Assembly: GCF_021298855.1 (NCBI RefSeq)
Contig: NZ_JAJTHI010000061.1
Span: 1 to 64,000, forward strand
From: Gemmatimonas sp.
GTDB lineage: Bacteria; Gemmatimonadota; Gemmatimonadetes; Gemmatimonadales; Gemmatimonadaceae
Length of the DNA: 64,000 nt
Direction: 5' to 3'
Both the position numbers and the translations under genes were made by a program. The notes beneath the pieces were generated by a model. The model was given only the letters and a program-made list of their open reading frames with translations. It was not told the DNA's origin and made no database searches. This document shows, piece by piece, positions 52,903-61,545 of the stretch (within the stretch, counting starts at the first letter, position 1; each line of letters opens with the position of its first letter).

Positions 52903-53334
52903 TCAGAACAGCGGCCACATCGCCGCCGTGCACACCGTGCCCAGCGCCGTCATGACGGTGCGCACCCGCCCATTCCACGCCGGCAGCAGCCCGGCGCGCG
53001 ACGCCTGGAGGTCCCACGCCAGCTGGCCGGCCGACGACAGCAGCAGCAGCCCCAGTGCGACCGGTGGTGCGGTGCGCGGTACCAGGGCGAACATCCCCAG
53101 CACCGACGGTACCGCCGACAGCACCAGTCGCCGCAGATCGGGGCGGTCCGGGGCCCGCACCAGCTCGGCGCCCCAGCGGGCTCCGCCGAGAAACGTGAGG
53201 GTGAGCGCCGAATAGACCAGGAACACCGTCTTGGCGGATTCGGCGTGGGCCGGCACCCCGTAGGCGAGCGCCAGACAGGTGAGAAACGGCAGCAGCCCCG
53301 AAAGACTGATCAACCAGATCGCGCGTGAAGGCAT
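52903..53334 (-). CDS. DUF3429 membrane protein
   Basis: 143 residues with four or five hydrophobic segments. The opening LISLSGLLPFLTCLALAYG and the FLVYSALTLTFLGGARWGAEL segment are typical of DUF3429 inner-membrane proteins, whose function is unknown. The GGARWG motif is well kept. The later segments are LVLSAVPSVLGMFALV, ALGLLLLSSAGQLAWDL and VMTALGTVCTAAMWPLF. Divergent from the aminotransferase at 53381 with only 46 bases between the starts. Confidence 0.87.
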   Translation of the reverse strand: MPSRAIWLISLSGLLPFLTCLALAYGVPAHAESAKTVFLVYSALTLTFLGGARWGAELVRAPDRPDLRRLVLSAVPSVLGMFALVPRTAPPVALGLLLLSSAGQLAWDLQASRAGLLPAWNGRVRTVMTALGTVCTAAMWPLF

Positions 53335-53367
53335 GGCAACACCATGGCGTACTCGGGGACCGCGCGG

Positions 53368-53373
53368 TAGTCT
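53368..53373 (+). promoter_or_regulatory. Candidate -10 box TAGTCT before the aminotransferase
   Basis: TAGTCT ends 7 bases before the ATG at 53381, in a 46-bp divergent spacer. No ribosome binding site intervenes. Confidence 0.35.
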
Positions 53374-53380
53374 CTCGGCC

Positions 53381-54550
53381 ATGCCTTCCACCGCCACCCG
53401 CCTGTCCGTTTTCACGGAATCCGTCATTCGCGGCACCACCCGCCTCGCGAACCAGTACGGCGCCATCAACCTCTCCCAGGGGTTCCCCGACTTCGATCCC
53501 CCCGCGGTGCTGCTGGAGGGGCTCGAGCGCGCCACGCGCGGTCCCTTTCACCAGTATGCCGTCACCTGGGGCGCCCCGCGTTTCCGGCAGGCGCTGGCGA
53601 AGAAGATCAGCCACTTCAGCGGACTCGACGTCGATCCCGACCAGCATCTGGTCGTGACGTGCGGCAGCACGGAGGCGATGATGTGCGCGATGATGACGGC
53701 CTGCAATCCGGGGGACAAGGTCATCATCTTCTCGCCGTTCTACGAGAACTACGCCGCCGACGCCATTCTCTCGGGGGCGGAGCCGATCTACGTACCGCTG
53801 CATCCGCCCGGCTTCGGTTTCGACGAGGACGACCTCAAGCGGGCGTTCGCGCAGCACCCGAAGGCGATCGTCATCTGCAATCCCTCGAATCCGAGCGGCA
53901 AGGTGTTCACGCGCGAGGAGCTGCTCACCATTCTGCGCTACGCCGAGCAGTACGACACCTGGGTCATCACCGACGAGCCGTACGAGCACATCATCTACGC
54001 GCCGCACGAGCACGTGTACTTCAACACGCTGCCCGGCGCCTTCGAGCGCACGATCACGGTGAACTCGCTGTCGAAGACGTACTCCATTACCGGGTGGCGC
54101 CTGGGCTACGTGCACGCGCCGGCGCGCGTGATCAACCAGGCGAAGAAGGTGCATGACTTCCTGACCGTGGGGGCCGCAGCGCCGCTCATGGAGGCCGCCG
54201 TGGGCGCGCTCGAACTCCCACCGTCGTACTACGAGGGACTCACCACGCTGTACACGGCCAAGCGCGAGCTCTTTCTCGACATGCTGCGCACCACCGGGCT
54301 GCCCTTCACGGAGCCGCAGGGCGCGTACTATGTGATGGTGGACATCAGCGCGCTGGGGTTCGCCGATGACACCGCCGCGAGTGAATGGCTCATTCGCGAG
54401 GTGGGAGTGGCCGGGGTACCCGGATCGAGCTTCTTCCGCGAGCCGGTGAAGCATCTCATCCGGTTCCACTTCGCCAAGCGGGAGGAGACGCTGCGGGCGG
54501 CCGGTGAGCGACTGGGCTCCCTCGCCGTGCGCGCGAACGCGGGACGCTGA
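53381..54550 (+). CDS. PLP-dependent class I/II aminotransferase (kynurenine aminotransferase/MtnE type)
   Basis: 389 residues, cytoplasmic. Fold-type I motifs are complete: GAINLSQGFPDFDPP, the HQYAVTWGAPRFRQALA segment, VICNPSNPSGKV, ITDEPYEHIIY and the PLP lysine K232 in VNSLSKTYSITGWRLGY. The C-terminal PQGAYYVMVDIS region is typical of the aspartate/kynurenine/methionine aminotransferase group. The exact amino donor is not certain. No neighbouring pathway gene helps. The decayed region begins after its stop. Confidence 0.93.
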   Translation: MPSTATRLSVFTESVIRGTTRLANQYGAINLSQGFPDFDPPAVLLEGLERATRGPFHQYAVTWGAPRFRQALAKKISHFSGLDVDPDQHLVVTCGSTEAMMCAMMTACNPGDKVIIFSPFYENYAADAILSGAEPIYVPLHPPGFGFDEDDLKRAFAQHPKAIVICNPSNPSGKVFTREELLTILRYAEQYDTWVITDEPYEHIIYAPHEHVYFNTLPGAFERTITVNSLSKTYSITGWRLGYVHAPARVINQAKKVHDFLTVGAAAPLMEAAVGALELPPSYYEGLTTLYTAKRELFLDMLRTTGLPFTEPQGAYYVMVDISALGFADDTAASEWLIREVGVAGVPGSSFFREPVKHLIRFHFAKREETLRAAGERLGSLAVRANAGR

Positions 54551-54655
54551 CCGCCGGTGTCCTGACAGCCCTGACCGATCTCGCCGTGTCTGCGCCGGCC
54601 GGCTCGGCCGAACGGGCCAGGCCGTACCATCAGGCTATGTCAGGAGGAATGCTTG

Positions 54656-55228
54656 TCATGCCCGCCGACAGGTCGGACACCTGGCGTCCCAGCGAATCAG
54701 GAGGGTTTGGTGTTGCCGGCGGATCGCGGGGATCTGTCCGGCCAGTGGGCGCGTGGCGGGCTGCCCCTGTCTTCGATACGACATGGCCGCCGGTGAGGCG
54801 GTGACGCTGCCCATCACGCTGGACGCGGTTTGCGCGCAGCAGGACAGACCGCGCGCCGCCAGCACCCCGCGAAAGTCGTAGCTCGTCCCGTAGCCCGCAT
54901 CGGCCAGCACGACCCGTGGACCCACGCCCCACGCGAGCACTGCATCCAGCGCCTCGAGGGCCAAGGTGATCCTGGTCGGGTAGCACACGTCCTCGGGGAC
55001 GCGGGCCTGCCCGCGGCGCGCCGGATCGTCGATCCAGTCCTCGGGCAGATACAGGGGCCACGTTGGCGGAAGGCTGGTCGTCTCGGTGCCGAAATGCACG
55101 CTGACCACCACCTGGCAATTGGCGGTCTTGCCGAGTGCCCCGCAGTACTGCCGCGCACCGACTCGCCCGCATGCATCTGCCGCTCGGTACGCCCGAGCAA
55201 TGGCGTCAGCGTTTCCGGAAAGCGGCAT
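54656..55228 (-). pseudogene. IS701-type transposase remnant
   Basis: The frame carries GARQYCGALGKTANCQVVVSV, LYLPEDWIDDPARRGQ and VVLADAGYGTSYDFRGVLAARGL. These are the middle of an IS701-family DDE transposase, including the second Asp (ADAGYG). The upstream D-E-T/S motif and the C-terminal Glu region are missing, the frame breaks off at both ends, and the part after GLSCCA has little resemblance. No terminal inverted repeats were found. An inactivated fragment. Confidence 0.8.
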
Positions 55229-55321
55229 GGTCGCCCATCAGCAGCGTGCAGGGCCGTGGTGTCCATGCGCCGCAGCACGACCAACCCGCAAGGAAGGCAA
55301 TGGGAACCTCACCCGGCAGTA

Positions 55322-55447
55322 CTAGCGGGGGGCTGCGGGTACCGGCCCTACCACCGCCCCCGTTTCCACCGGAGCGGTGGCGGAGCAGTACAGGGCGAGC
55401 AACACCAGCGCCATGAAGGCGGTCATGAGGTACTTGGCGGTGCGCAT
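55322..55447 (-). CDS. Possible small membrane peptide, 41 aa
   Basis: The reverse frame encodes a short peptide beginning MRTAKYLMTAFMALVLLALY. One hydrophobic helix (8-20) is followed by Cys21 and a Pro/Val-rich tail. It could be a lipoprotein-like or single-pass peptide. There is no ribosome binding site and no known relative. It lies between two pseudogenes and may itself be decaying, so this is only a candidate. Confidence 0.35.
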   Translation of the reverse strand: MRTAKYLMTAFMALVLLALYCSATAPVETGAVVGPVPAAPR

Positions 55448-55464
55448 GCGCCAAGTATGCCACG

Positions 55465-56183
55465 TCAGCGCGCGTCGAGGAATGACCCGGTGGCAATCCG
55501 GTAGGAGTCACCATGCCGCTGTCGCGTGGGCCTGCGCTGCACAAAGAGCAGCCCGCGGCAGTCGCGCGACAGCGTGGAGTGGAAGGCATCGTGCACGACG
55601 GTCGCGGCAGGGCCCAGATTGCGCGGCGGCAACGACGTGGCGGCGCGGTGCTGACTCACGTATAGGTCCCCCGGACCGTAGCCACCCGGACGGAGAGGGG
55701 TGAAGACCAGCGTGCGCCCGTCCACCGAAATCTCGGAATTGAAGTCCCACGCGTGCTGAAGGGCAGCGTCGGTGGTGACGGCGTGCTGTTTACCGCACCG
55801 TCCAATGCCTCACGCGGCGAGAAACCGGCACTGCACCGCTCGGCACGGCAGATGTCGAAGTGCTTCCCCGGCTGCGGGAAGAACGGGCCGTTGGCGAAGC
55901 ACAGTGTGCCGTCGGCGCTGGCCGCGTTGAGGGCGTTGAGGAGGAAATGCGGGTACAACGGCGCCTTCAGTTGCGACGGCTCGGACTGCGCCAGCAACTC
56001 CTCCCGCAGCCGCATGGCGTGCGCATAGGCCACCCAGTGTGCCGCGCCCAGCACCAACGGGAAGAGGAGCAGGTCGTTTGCCGCGCTGGTCGGGCTTCGC
56101 GAGAGGGCGAACCGGTGACATTGAGGGGTAAACGGCGGGTATGCGTGTCTATTCAGCCACAAGAAGGGGTTGGCTGCGTGCAA
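55465..56183 (-). pseudogene. Frameshifted chimera of a LytS/YehU-type histidine kinase and a PD40 protein
   Basis: The first part encodes LLLFPLVLGAAHWVAYAHAM and, after a charged stretch, PLYPHFLLNALNA. That is the last membrane helix and the H-box of a LytS/YehU histidine kinase (about 55919-56110). It joins directly to SADGTLCFANG and FSPREALDGAVNS, a PD40/WD40-like sequence. This then shifts frame near 55780 and resumes as SVDGRTLVFTPLRPGGYGPGDLYVS with NLGPAA, ending at 55465. The kinase has lost its ATPase domain and the PD40 protein its start. The junction looks like a deletion fusion. Confidence 0.75.
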
Positions 56184-56250
56184 GAATATGGAAAACGCTA
56201 AGACCTCGTTAGGGGTGGCAACCGGGACTACTTGGTCCTAACCGATTCCG

Positions 56251-56256
56251 TACACT
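56251..56256 (+). promoter_or_regulatory. Candidate -10 box TACACT before the glycosyltransferase cassette
   Basis: TACACT ends 9 bases before the ATG at 56266. TTGGTC at 56232-56237 is close upstream but at a spacing of 13, too short for a normal -35. Confidence 0.35.
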
Positions 56257-56265
56257 GTCTGATCC

Positions 56266-57174
56266 ATGCACGAGTCCCTCCCTTCGTTCGCGGCGCACCT
56301 GTCAGGCGAACGACGTACCCTGCTCACCGTAGTCATCCCCACGCTGAACGAGGCGGATCGCCTTCCCGACTGCCTGGCGTCGGTCGCCTGGGCATCGGAG
56401 ATCATCGTGGTGGATGCTGGCTCGGCCGACGAGACCGTCACTGTCGCCAGGAAGGCCGGCGCCGTGGTCATCTCTATGCGGGGGGGCACCATTGGGGAGC
56501 AAAAGAACGCCGGAATCGCGGCGGCCTCCACGCGGTGGATCCTCTCGATCGACGCCGATGAACGCGTGACGCCCGCGCTGCGAGCCTCCATCGAAGAGGC
56601 CGTGCGTACGCCGACGGCGGAGGCCTACCGCCTGCATCTGCGCAATCACTACCTGGGCGCCGTGTACATGCGGGGCAGTTGGGGACGTGACCGGCACGTG
56701 CGGCTGTATCCCTCCACGTGCCGCTGGAGCGCTCACCAGGTGCACGAGAAGCTCGAGGGGGTGGGGACCGTGCAGGACCTGTCCGGGTTCCTCGAGCACG
56801 AGTCGTACCGCGATCTTTCGCATCAGCTGCGCAAGGCGGTCACGTACGCCGAGTGGGGGGCGGCTGATCTGCAGACCACGAATCGCCGCATCACGGTGGC
56901 CACGCTGGTGGGCCGGCCGCTGTGGCGATTCCTGAAAACGTACCTTCTGCAGGGCATGTGGCGCGACGGGACGCGTGGCTTCGTCTTTTGCGCCGTGCAT
57001 GCCTGGGCCTGTTTCTCCAAGTACGCCGTGGTGTGGGATCAGCAGCGCCAGCGGGCGTTGGGGCTGCCGCTCGAGCGGGCGGTCGGCGAACCACCGCAGG
57101 TACCGGCGGCACCGTCCCGTGCTGCCGCGCCGGTCACGGTGCCGTCGGCGGCATCCGTATCCTCGGCTGCATAA
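56266..57174 (+). CDS. Family 2 glycosyltransferase (WaaE/KdtX-like)
   Basis: 302 residues. The GT-A core shows LTVVIPTLNEADRLPDCLASV, EIIVVDAGSADETV and the DXD-like ILSIDADERVTP with WGRDRHVRLYP. The layout matches family 2 transferases related to WaaE, which add glucose to lipopolysaccharide core. The sugar is not determined. The Ala/Pro-rich tail (260-302) is variable. First gene of a run of three same-strand genes, 9 and 20 bases apart, that look like cell-surface polysaccharide genes. Confidence 0.9.
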   Translation: MHESLPSFAAHLSGERRTLLTVVIPTLNEADRLPDCLASVAWASEIIVVDAGSADETVTVARKAGAVVISMRGGTIGEQKNAGIAAASTRWILSIDADERVTPALRASIEEAVRTPTAEAYRLHLRNHYLGAVYMRGSWGRDRHVRLYPSTCRWSAHQVHEKLEGVGTVQDLSGFLEHESYRDLSHQLRKAVTYAEWGAADLQTTNRRITVATLVGRPLWRFLKTYLLQGMWRDGTRGFVFCAVHAWACFSKYAVVWDQQRQRALGLPLERAVGEPPQVPAAPSRAAAPVTVPSAASVSSAA

Positions 57175-57183
57175 CACTGCCAC

Positions 57184-57903
57184 GTGCGTGTCCCCATCCT
57201 GTGTTACCATCGGGTCGAAGTGCCGCCGGCCTCGGCCACGCGTGACACCAACTTCGTTACCCCCGCATGCTTCGCCGAGCACCTCGCGGCGTTGGCGGCA
57301 TGGGGATTCACGGGGATCACCGTCTCCGACCTGCTGGCCTGGCAACGTGGTGAACGTGCGCTGCCTGCACGCAGTATCGCCATCACCTTCGACGACGCCT
57401 ACGCCAGCGTCGTGTCGAATGCCCTGCCGCTGCTTGCCCAGCGAGGGTGGCGGTGCACCCTCTTCGCGGTCACGGCCCATCTGGGCGGCACCAACGCCTG
57501 GGATCCAGGCGCGCCGCGGGCGACCCTGCTCGATGCGGCCGCGCTGCGGGACGCGCGGTCGCACGGCCATGACGTGGGTGCCCATTCGCGGCACCACCGG
57601 CGATTGCGTGGGTTGGCCGCGGCGGACTGTCACGAGCAGTTGGTCGAGGCGCGCGCGGAACTCGAGCAGGCGCTGGGCGCCCCGTGCGAAAGCGTGGCCT
57701 TCCCGTACGGTTCGCACGATCGGGTGACCCTCGCCCAGGTGGAACAGGCCGGGTACCGCGGTGCGTGCACTCTCAAACGATGGGCTAACGGCCGGCGCAC
57801 CAATCCGCTGCGTCTCGGTCGCATGAGCGTGGGAGGGCCACTTCCCGCGTGGATGCTGATGGGCAAGCTCGCCAAAATGTTCGCCACTCCGGCGTTTCGA
57901 TAA
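57184..57903 (+). CDS. Polysaccharide deacetylase (NodB-homology)
   Basis: 239 residues. The NodB fold shows VPILCYHRVE at the N-terminus, the motif SIAITFDDAYASV with the catalytic and metal-binding Asp pair, and the motif HDVGAHSRHHRRL with the zinc-binding His residues. Such enzymes remove acetyl groups from N-acetyl sugars in surface glycans. No signal peptide is evident, so it may act on lipid-linked precursors at the cytoplasmic face. GTG start, 9 bases after the glycosyltransferase. Confidence 0.88.
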   Translation: MRVPILCYHRVEVPPASATRDTNFVTPACFAEHLAALAAWGFTGITVSDLLAWQRGERALPARSIAITFDDAYASVVSNALPLLAQRGWRCTLFAVTAHLGGTNAWDPGAPRATLLDAAALRDARSHGHDVGAHSRHHRRLRGLAAADCHEQLVEARAELEQALGAPCESVAFPYGSHDRVTLAQVEQAGYRGACTLKRWANGRRTNPLRLGRMSVGGPLPAWMLMGKLAKMFATPAFR

Positions 57904-57923
57904 CCTCTTCCCTCCGTTTCGTC

Positions 57924-58601
57924 ATGACCTCGCGCACTTCTGATGGCCCCTCTGATCCCTCCATTGGCCAGGATCCGTCGGCATTGCCCTTCACCGCCCG
58001 CATGGCGCGGGGGCTTCGGCGCGCCGTCGGCCTCGATCGCGAGACGCGCTGGAACCGCGAGTATGCCGAGGGCGGCTGGGACTGGCTGCGCAACCTCGAT
58101 GAGCTCGCCCATCACTGTGTGCTGGCGGGCTACGTCGCGTACCTCAAGCCCGGCGGTCGTGTGCTTGATGTGGGGTGCGGCGAGGGGGTCTTCCAGGAGC
58201 AGCTGCGCGGGGCCGCGGGGGCGTACCTGGGCGTCGACTTCGAAGAGCCGGTGAAGAAGGCACAGCACAAGGTGACCGACACCACCCGTTTCGTCGTGGG
58301 CGACATGAACGAGTTCACCACCACGGAGCAGTTCGACGCGGTCGTGTTCAACGAAAGCATCTACTACCTGCACGACCTCATGGCCGGGCTGCAGCGGTAC
58401 GAGCGCTTTCTCGCGCCCGACGGGGTGCTGCTCATCTCCATGCACGGCAAGGAGCGCAACGATACGCTGTGGGAGCAGATCGACGCCCGTTACACGGTGC
58501 TCGACGCCGTCACCATGCAGAATCGTCGCGGGGTGAAGTGGACCACGAAGGCGCTGGTGCCGCCCACCAGCACGTTCACCCTGCCGCCGCAGGCCCCCTG
58601 A
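57924..58601 (+). CDS. Class I SAM-dependent methyltransferase
   Basis: 225 residues. Motif I is GRVLDVGCGEGVFQEQL, followed by an acidic strand end (YLGVDFEEPV), RFVVGDMNEF and FDAVVFNESIYYLHD. It belongs to the small-molecule methyltransferases related to UbiE/Coq5. In this cassette it may methylate a sugar, which is inference from position. Start at ATG 57924, 20 bases after the deacetylase stop. Confidence 0.85.
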   Translation: MTSRTSDGPSDPSIGQDPSALPFTARMARGLRRAVGLDRETRWNREYAEGGWDWLRNLDELAHHCVLAGYVAYLKPGGRVLDVGCGEGVFQEQLRGAAGAYLGVDFEEPVKKAQHKVTDTTRFVVGDMNEFTTTEQFDAVVFNESIYYLHDLMAGLQRYERFLAPDGVLLISMHGKERNDTLWEQIDARYTVLDAVTMQNRRGVKWTTKALVPPTSTFTLPPQAP

Positions 58602-58681
58602 CGCGACCCCGGCGCGGCGCGCGCAGTCGAAGGGCTCGATCATGGTGCGCGAGATCGAACCCACCGGCAGGGCCTGACCCG

Positions 58682-60331
58682 CTACCGGCCGATCGGCAGC
58701 GGGCGGCCGTCCAACCGCTCGCCGGGCGTCACCCCCAGCAGCCGCGCCAGCGTGGGGGCGATATCGACCGTGCGGACGAACTGCCGCTGTACGCCCGGCG
58801 TCACGCCGGCGCCGGCGATGATGAGTGGCACGTGAGAGTCGTACGCGTACGGTGAACCGTGGGAGGCGATGTTGCCTCCCCAGGTGCTGAGCGGATCGAG
58901 CGTGATCACCGCCTCCACGTTGGAGGCGGCGGGAAACTGATGCGCCCAGCGCCGGGCGATCACATCGGTGACCGTGTCCGCCATGAGTGCCTGGAAGCGG
59001 TCCACACGCGCCACACCCGGCACCTGCCGGATACGATCGAGCAGGAACGTGATCACGTTGTCCAGATCGGCCGATTTGCGGAATGCACGCCGGTTGGCCA
59101 GCACGATGTTGAGGTCGGTCTCGACGGCGAAGGAGTCCACCTTGAGCTCACGCAACCGCGCGCGCAGTGCGGGAACGACGGGCGCCAGTGAGACACGCCG
59201 CGGCGGGGGAACGACGCTGGCTGGGGCCAACTCGGGGATGGTCCCCACCCCGTGGTCGCTCGTGAGCACCACGGTGATGGACGAGGAATCCCGCAGCCGG
59301 TACAGCGAGTCGAGGAACGTGCCGATGGCACGGTCGACGCGCAGCACCTGATCGTGCATTTCCCGCGAATCGGGGCCGAAGTTGTGGCCGATCACGTCGG
59401 TGGCGGAGAGGGAGAGCGCCAGCAGGTCGGTGTGGTTGCCGGCGCCGAGTTGCAGCGACGTCACCCCGTGCAGCGCGAACGCCAGCACCATGTCATCCAT
59501 GAACGGGGTGATGCGGATGTTCGCCCCGGCATCGATCACATCGTCGGTCAGCCGGTGCGGAAACAGGAAGCCGCGCCCCCCCATCTCGATGGGCACGCTG
59601 TCCCGCTCCACATAGGCGCTGTCGGGGAGCAGCAGGGACCACGACTTGCCCGCGAAGCCGGCCACCATCTGGCGTTCGTTGAAGGCGGTGACCCACTTCG
59701 GCAGATCCTTGCGGTAGTAGCTGCTGGTGAGGAAACGCCCGTCGATCGAGTACCAGTACACCTCGGACTTGGCGCGGCCGATCGGTAGAATGGCCCCACG
59801 GTCCTTCATCGATACCGACAGGGTGCGCGTTCGCCGCTCGGCCGCCGTCATCCAGTCGACGAGGGTCGTGCCCTGAAAGCGCGCGGGGGACGCGCCGGGG
59901 CCATACCCGCCCGCCACGAGCGGGGCGGACTCGTCGTCCACCCCGATCGAGTTCATCATGATGCCGGTGGACCGCGGGAATCGTCCGGAGAGCAGCGTGG
60001 CATGCCCGGGCGCCGTTTCCGTGATCGCGTGATCGTGGTGGGCATCGGTGAAGTGCATGCCCCCCCGCGCGAGCCGGGCAAGGCCGCCCTGCAGCTGACT
60101 GCCGTACCGGGTGAGGTAATCGGCCCGGAACTGGTCGATGGTGATGAGGACGACCAGCCGGGGCTTTTGCTGCGTGCCCGGCACATCCGGCGCTCCCGCT
60201 GCTCCCGGCGCCGCAGACGCCCGGTCAGCCCCGGACGGCGTCACGCTGGCCGCCGACCCCGGGGGAGCGGCGGCGCCCGCGACGCAGGCCAGCGTCACGA
60301 TCAGCGGCAACCCGAAAATGGAACGCTTCAT
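58682..60331 (-). CDS. Exported alkaline-phosphatase-superfamily hydrolase (PafA/phosphodiesterase type)
   Basis: 549 residues with a signal peptide (about 1-28). The metal-site motifs are VVLITIDQFRADYLTRYG, the nucleophile Thr in AITETAPGHATLLSGRFP, LSATDVIGHNFGPDS and LTSDHGVG. The Thr nucleophile with TAPGHAT is the PafA-like or NPP-like branch, cleaving phosphate mono- or diesters in the periplasm. A Pro/Ala-rich linker follows the signal. Divergent from the DUF4956 gene; a CATAAT at 60371-60366 may be its -10, giving a short leader. Confidence 0.9.
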   Translation of the reverse strand: MKRSIFGLPLIVTLACVAGAAAPPGSAASVTPSGADRASAAPGAAGAPDVPGTQQKPRLVVLITIDQFRADYLTRYGSQLQGGLARLARGGMHFTDAHHDHAITETAPGHATLLSGRFPRSTGIMMNSIGVDDESAPLVAGGYGPGASPARFQGTTLVDWMTAAERRTRTLSVSMKDRGAILPIGRAKSEVYWYSIDGRFLTSSYYRKDLPKWVTAFNERQMVAGFAGKSWSLLLPDSAYVERDSVPIEMGGRGFLFPHRLTDDVIDAGANIRITPFMDDMVLAFALHGVTSLQLGAGNHTDLLALSLSATDVIGHNFGPDSREMHDQVLRVDRAIGTFLDSLYRLRDSSSITVVLTSDHGVGTIPELAPASVVPPPRRVSLAPVVPALRARLRELKVDSFAVETDLNIVLANRRAFRKSADLDNVITFLLDRIRQVPGVARVDRFQALMADTVTDVIARRWAHQFPAASNVEAVITLDPLSTWGGNIASHGSPYAYDSHVPLIIAGAGVTPGVQRQFVRTVDIAPTLARLLGVTPGERLDGRPLPIGR

Positions 60332-60503
60332 GCGGCGAATGTATGGCGCGATGGCCTGTGGCGCACGATTATGGGCCCGTGGGCGCCGCTCCGTGAGTCC
60401 GCACGGCAGCTCGCCACTCCGGTGCTACCCCTGAGCCGATGGATCGGCTTGTGACGCCTTTGCTCCCCATGATCGACTTGCCTCCCTTGCGGAGTCCGCG
60501 GCA

Positions 60504-61538
60504 ATGACCGGGTGGCGCAACACACCGGCTACGCGCGTCATCGTCCGCTGCCTCGCGTACTACCTCGCGCTCATCGGCGGCACGGCACTCGCGGTTCGCC
60601 AGTGGGCGAATCGGCTGCCGCCGTCGCTCGAGGCACTCATGGGCCTCGGCACTGAAACGGTACCCGGTGGCGCCACCTCGCTGCAGGACCTGGTGGCCGC
60701 CGGCCCCGCGAGTGGTCTCGACGAGGCCACGCTGGCGCTCACGGTGGGGGTGGCCATGATCGCGGCGGCGCTGTTGTCGCTGCCGGTGGCGTGGGTGTAT
60801 CTGCTCACGCGCGCCAAGCGCGGTTACCAGCAGTCGGTGGTGCAACTGCTGATCATCCTTCCCACGGTAGTCGCCGGGATCGTGCTGCTGGTGAAGTACT
60901 CACTGGCGCTCGCCTTCTCGCTGGCGGGCATTGTGGCCGCCGTGCGCTTCCGCAACTCGCTCGACGACTCGAAGGACGCCGTCTACGTCTTCCTGGCCAC
61001 CGCCATCGGTCTGTCGTCGGCGGTCAATCTGCCCGTAGCGGCCGTGCTCAGTCTCACCTTCAACCTGCTCGCCTTCGCTCTCTGGTACACCGATTTCGGC
61101 AGCGCGCCGGCCGAGCTCGACGGGCGACTGGCCGAGCGCAAGCTGCAGCGCGCCAAGCAGTTGGCGCGCACCGGCACGTTCGTGGCGCGCATGGACGACG
61201 AGGTGCTCAAGAACATGACAACAGAGCAGCTCGAAGGCCTGGCCGAGCGCGCCTGGCGACGGGCGAAGGCGAACAACATGACCACCGAGATGCCGGTGGT
61301 GGTCGAAGAGCGCACCTTGCGCCTGTCCACGAGCAACGCCAACGGGCTGCGGCGCGTCCTCGAACCGCGGCTTTCGGAGTTCACCAAGACCTGGCGATTC
61401 GGGGGCATGCAGACCGGCGACGAGACCACGGTGATCGAGTATCACGTGCAGTTGCGCAAGAAGACGGGTCCCGAGGAACTGCTGTCGCTGGTCCGTGCCG
61501 CCGGCGCCTCCGAGCTGACGGCTGCCGAAATCGAGTGA
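60504..61538 (+). CDS. DUF4956 domain membrane protein
   Basis: 344 residues. Several hydrophobic segments occur near 15-31, 79-105 and 112-170, with the family hallmark LAGIVAAVRFRNSLDDSKDAVYVFLATAIGLSSAV. The C-terminal cytoplasmic part (about 200-344) is charged and includes LLSLVRAAGASELTAAEIE. DUF4956 proteins are often encoded with CotH-type and VTC (polyphosphate polymerase) proteins; here the CotH-like partner follows 7 bases later and no VTC gene is present. Confidence 0.88.
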   Translation: MTGWRNTPATRVIVRCLAYYLALIGGTALAVRQWANRLPPSLEALMGLGTETVPGGATSLQDLVAAGPASGLDEATLALTVGVAMIAAALLSLPVAWVYLLTRAKRGYQQSVVQLLIILPTVVAGIVLLVKYSLALAFSLAGIVAAVRFRNSLDDSKDAVYVFLATAIGLSSAVNLPVAAVLSLTFNLLAFALWYTDFGSAPAELDGRLAERKLQRAKQLARTGTFVARMDDEVLKNMTTEQLEGLAERAWRRAKANNMTTEMPVVVEERTLRLSTSNANGLRRVLEPRLSEFTKTWRFGGMQTGDETTVIEYHVQLRKKTGPEELLSLVRAAGASELTAAEIE

Positions 61539-61545
61539 GGGTGCC

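Noticed and set aside
60366-60371. CATAAT (reverse) as a firm promoter of the alkaline-phosphatase-like gene
   Set aside because: No -35 element at any allowed spacing, so it is mentioned only as a possibility in the gene entry.
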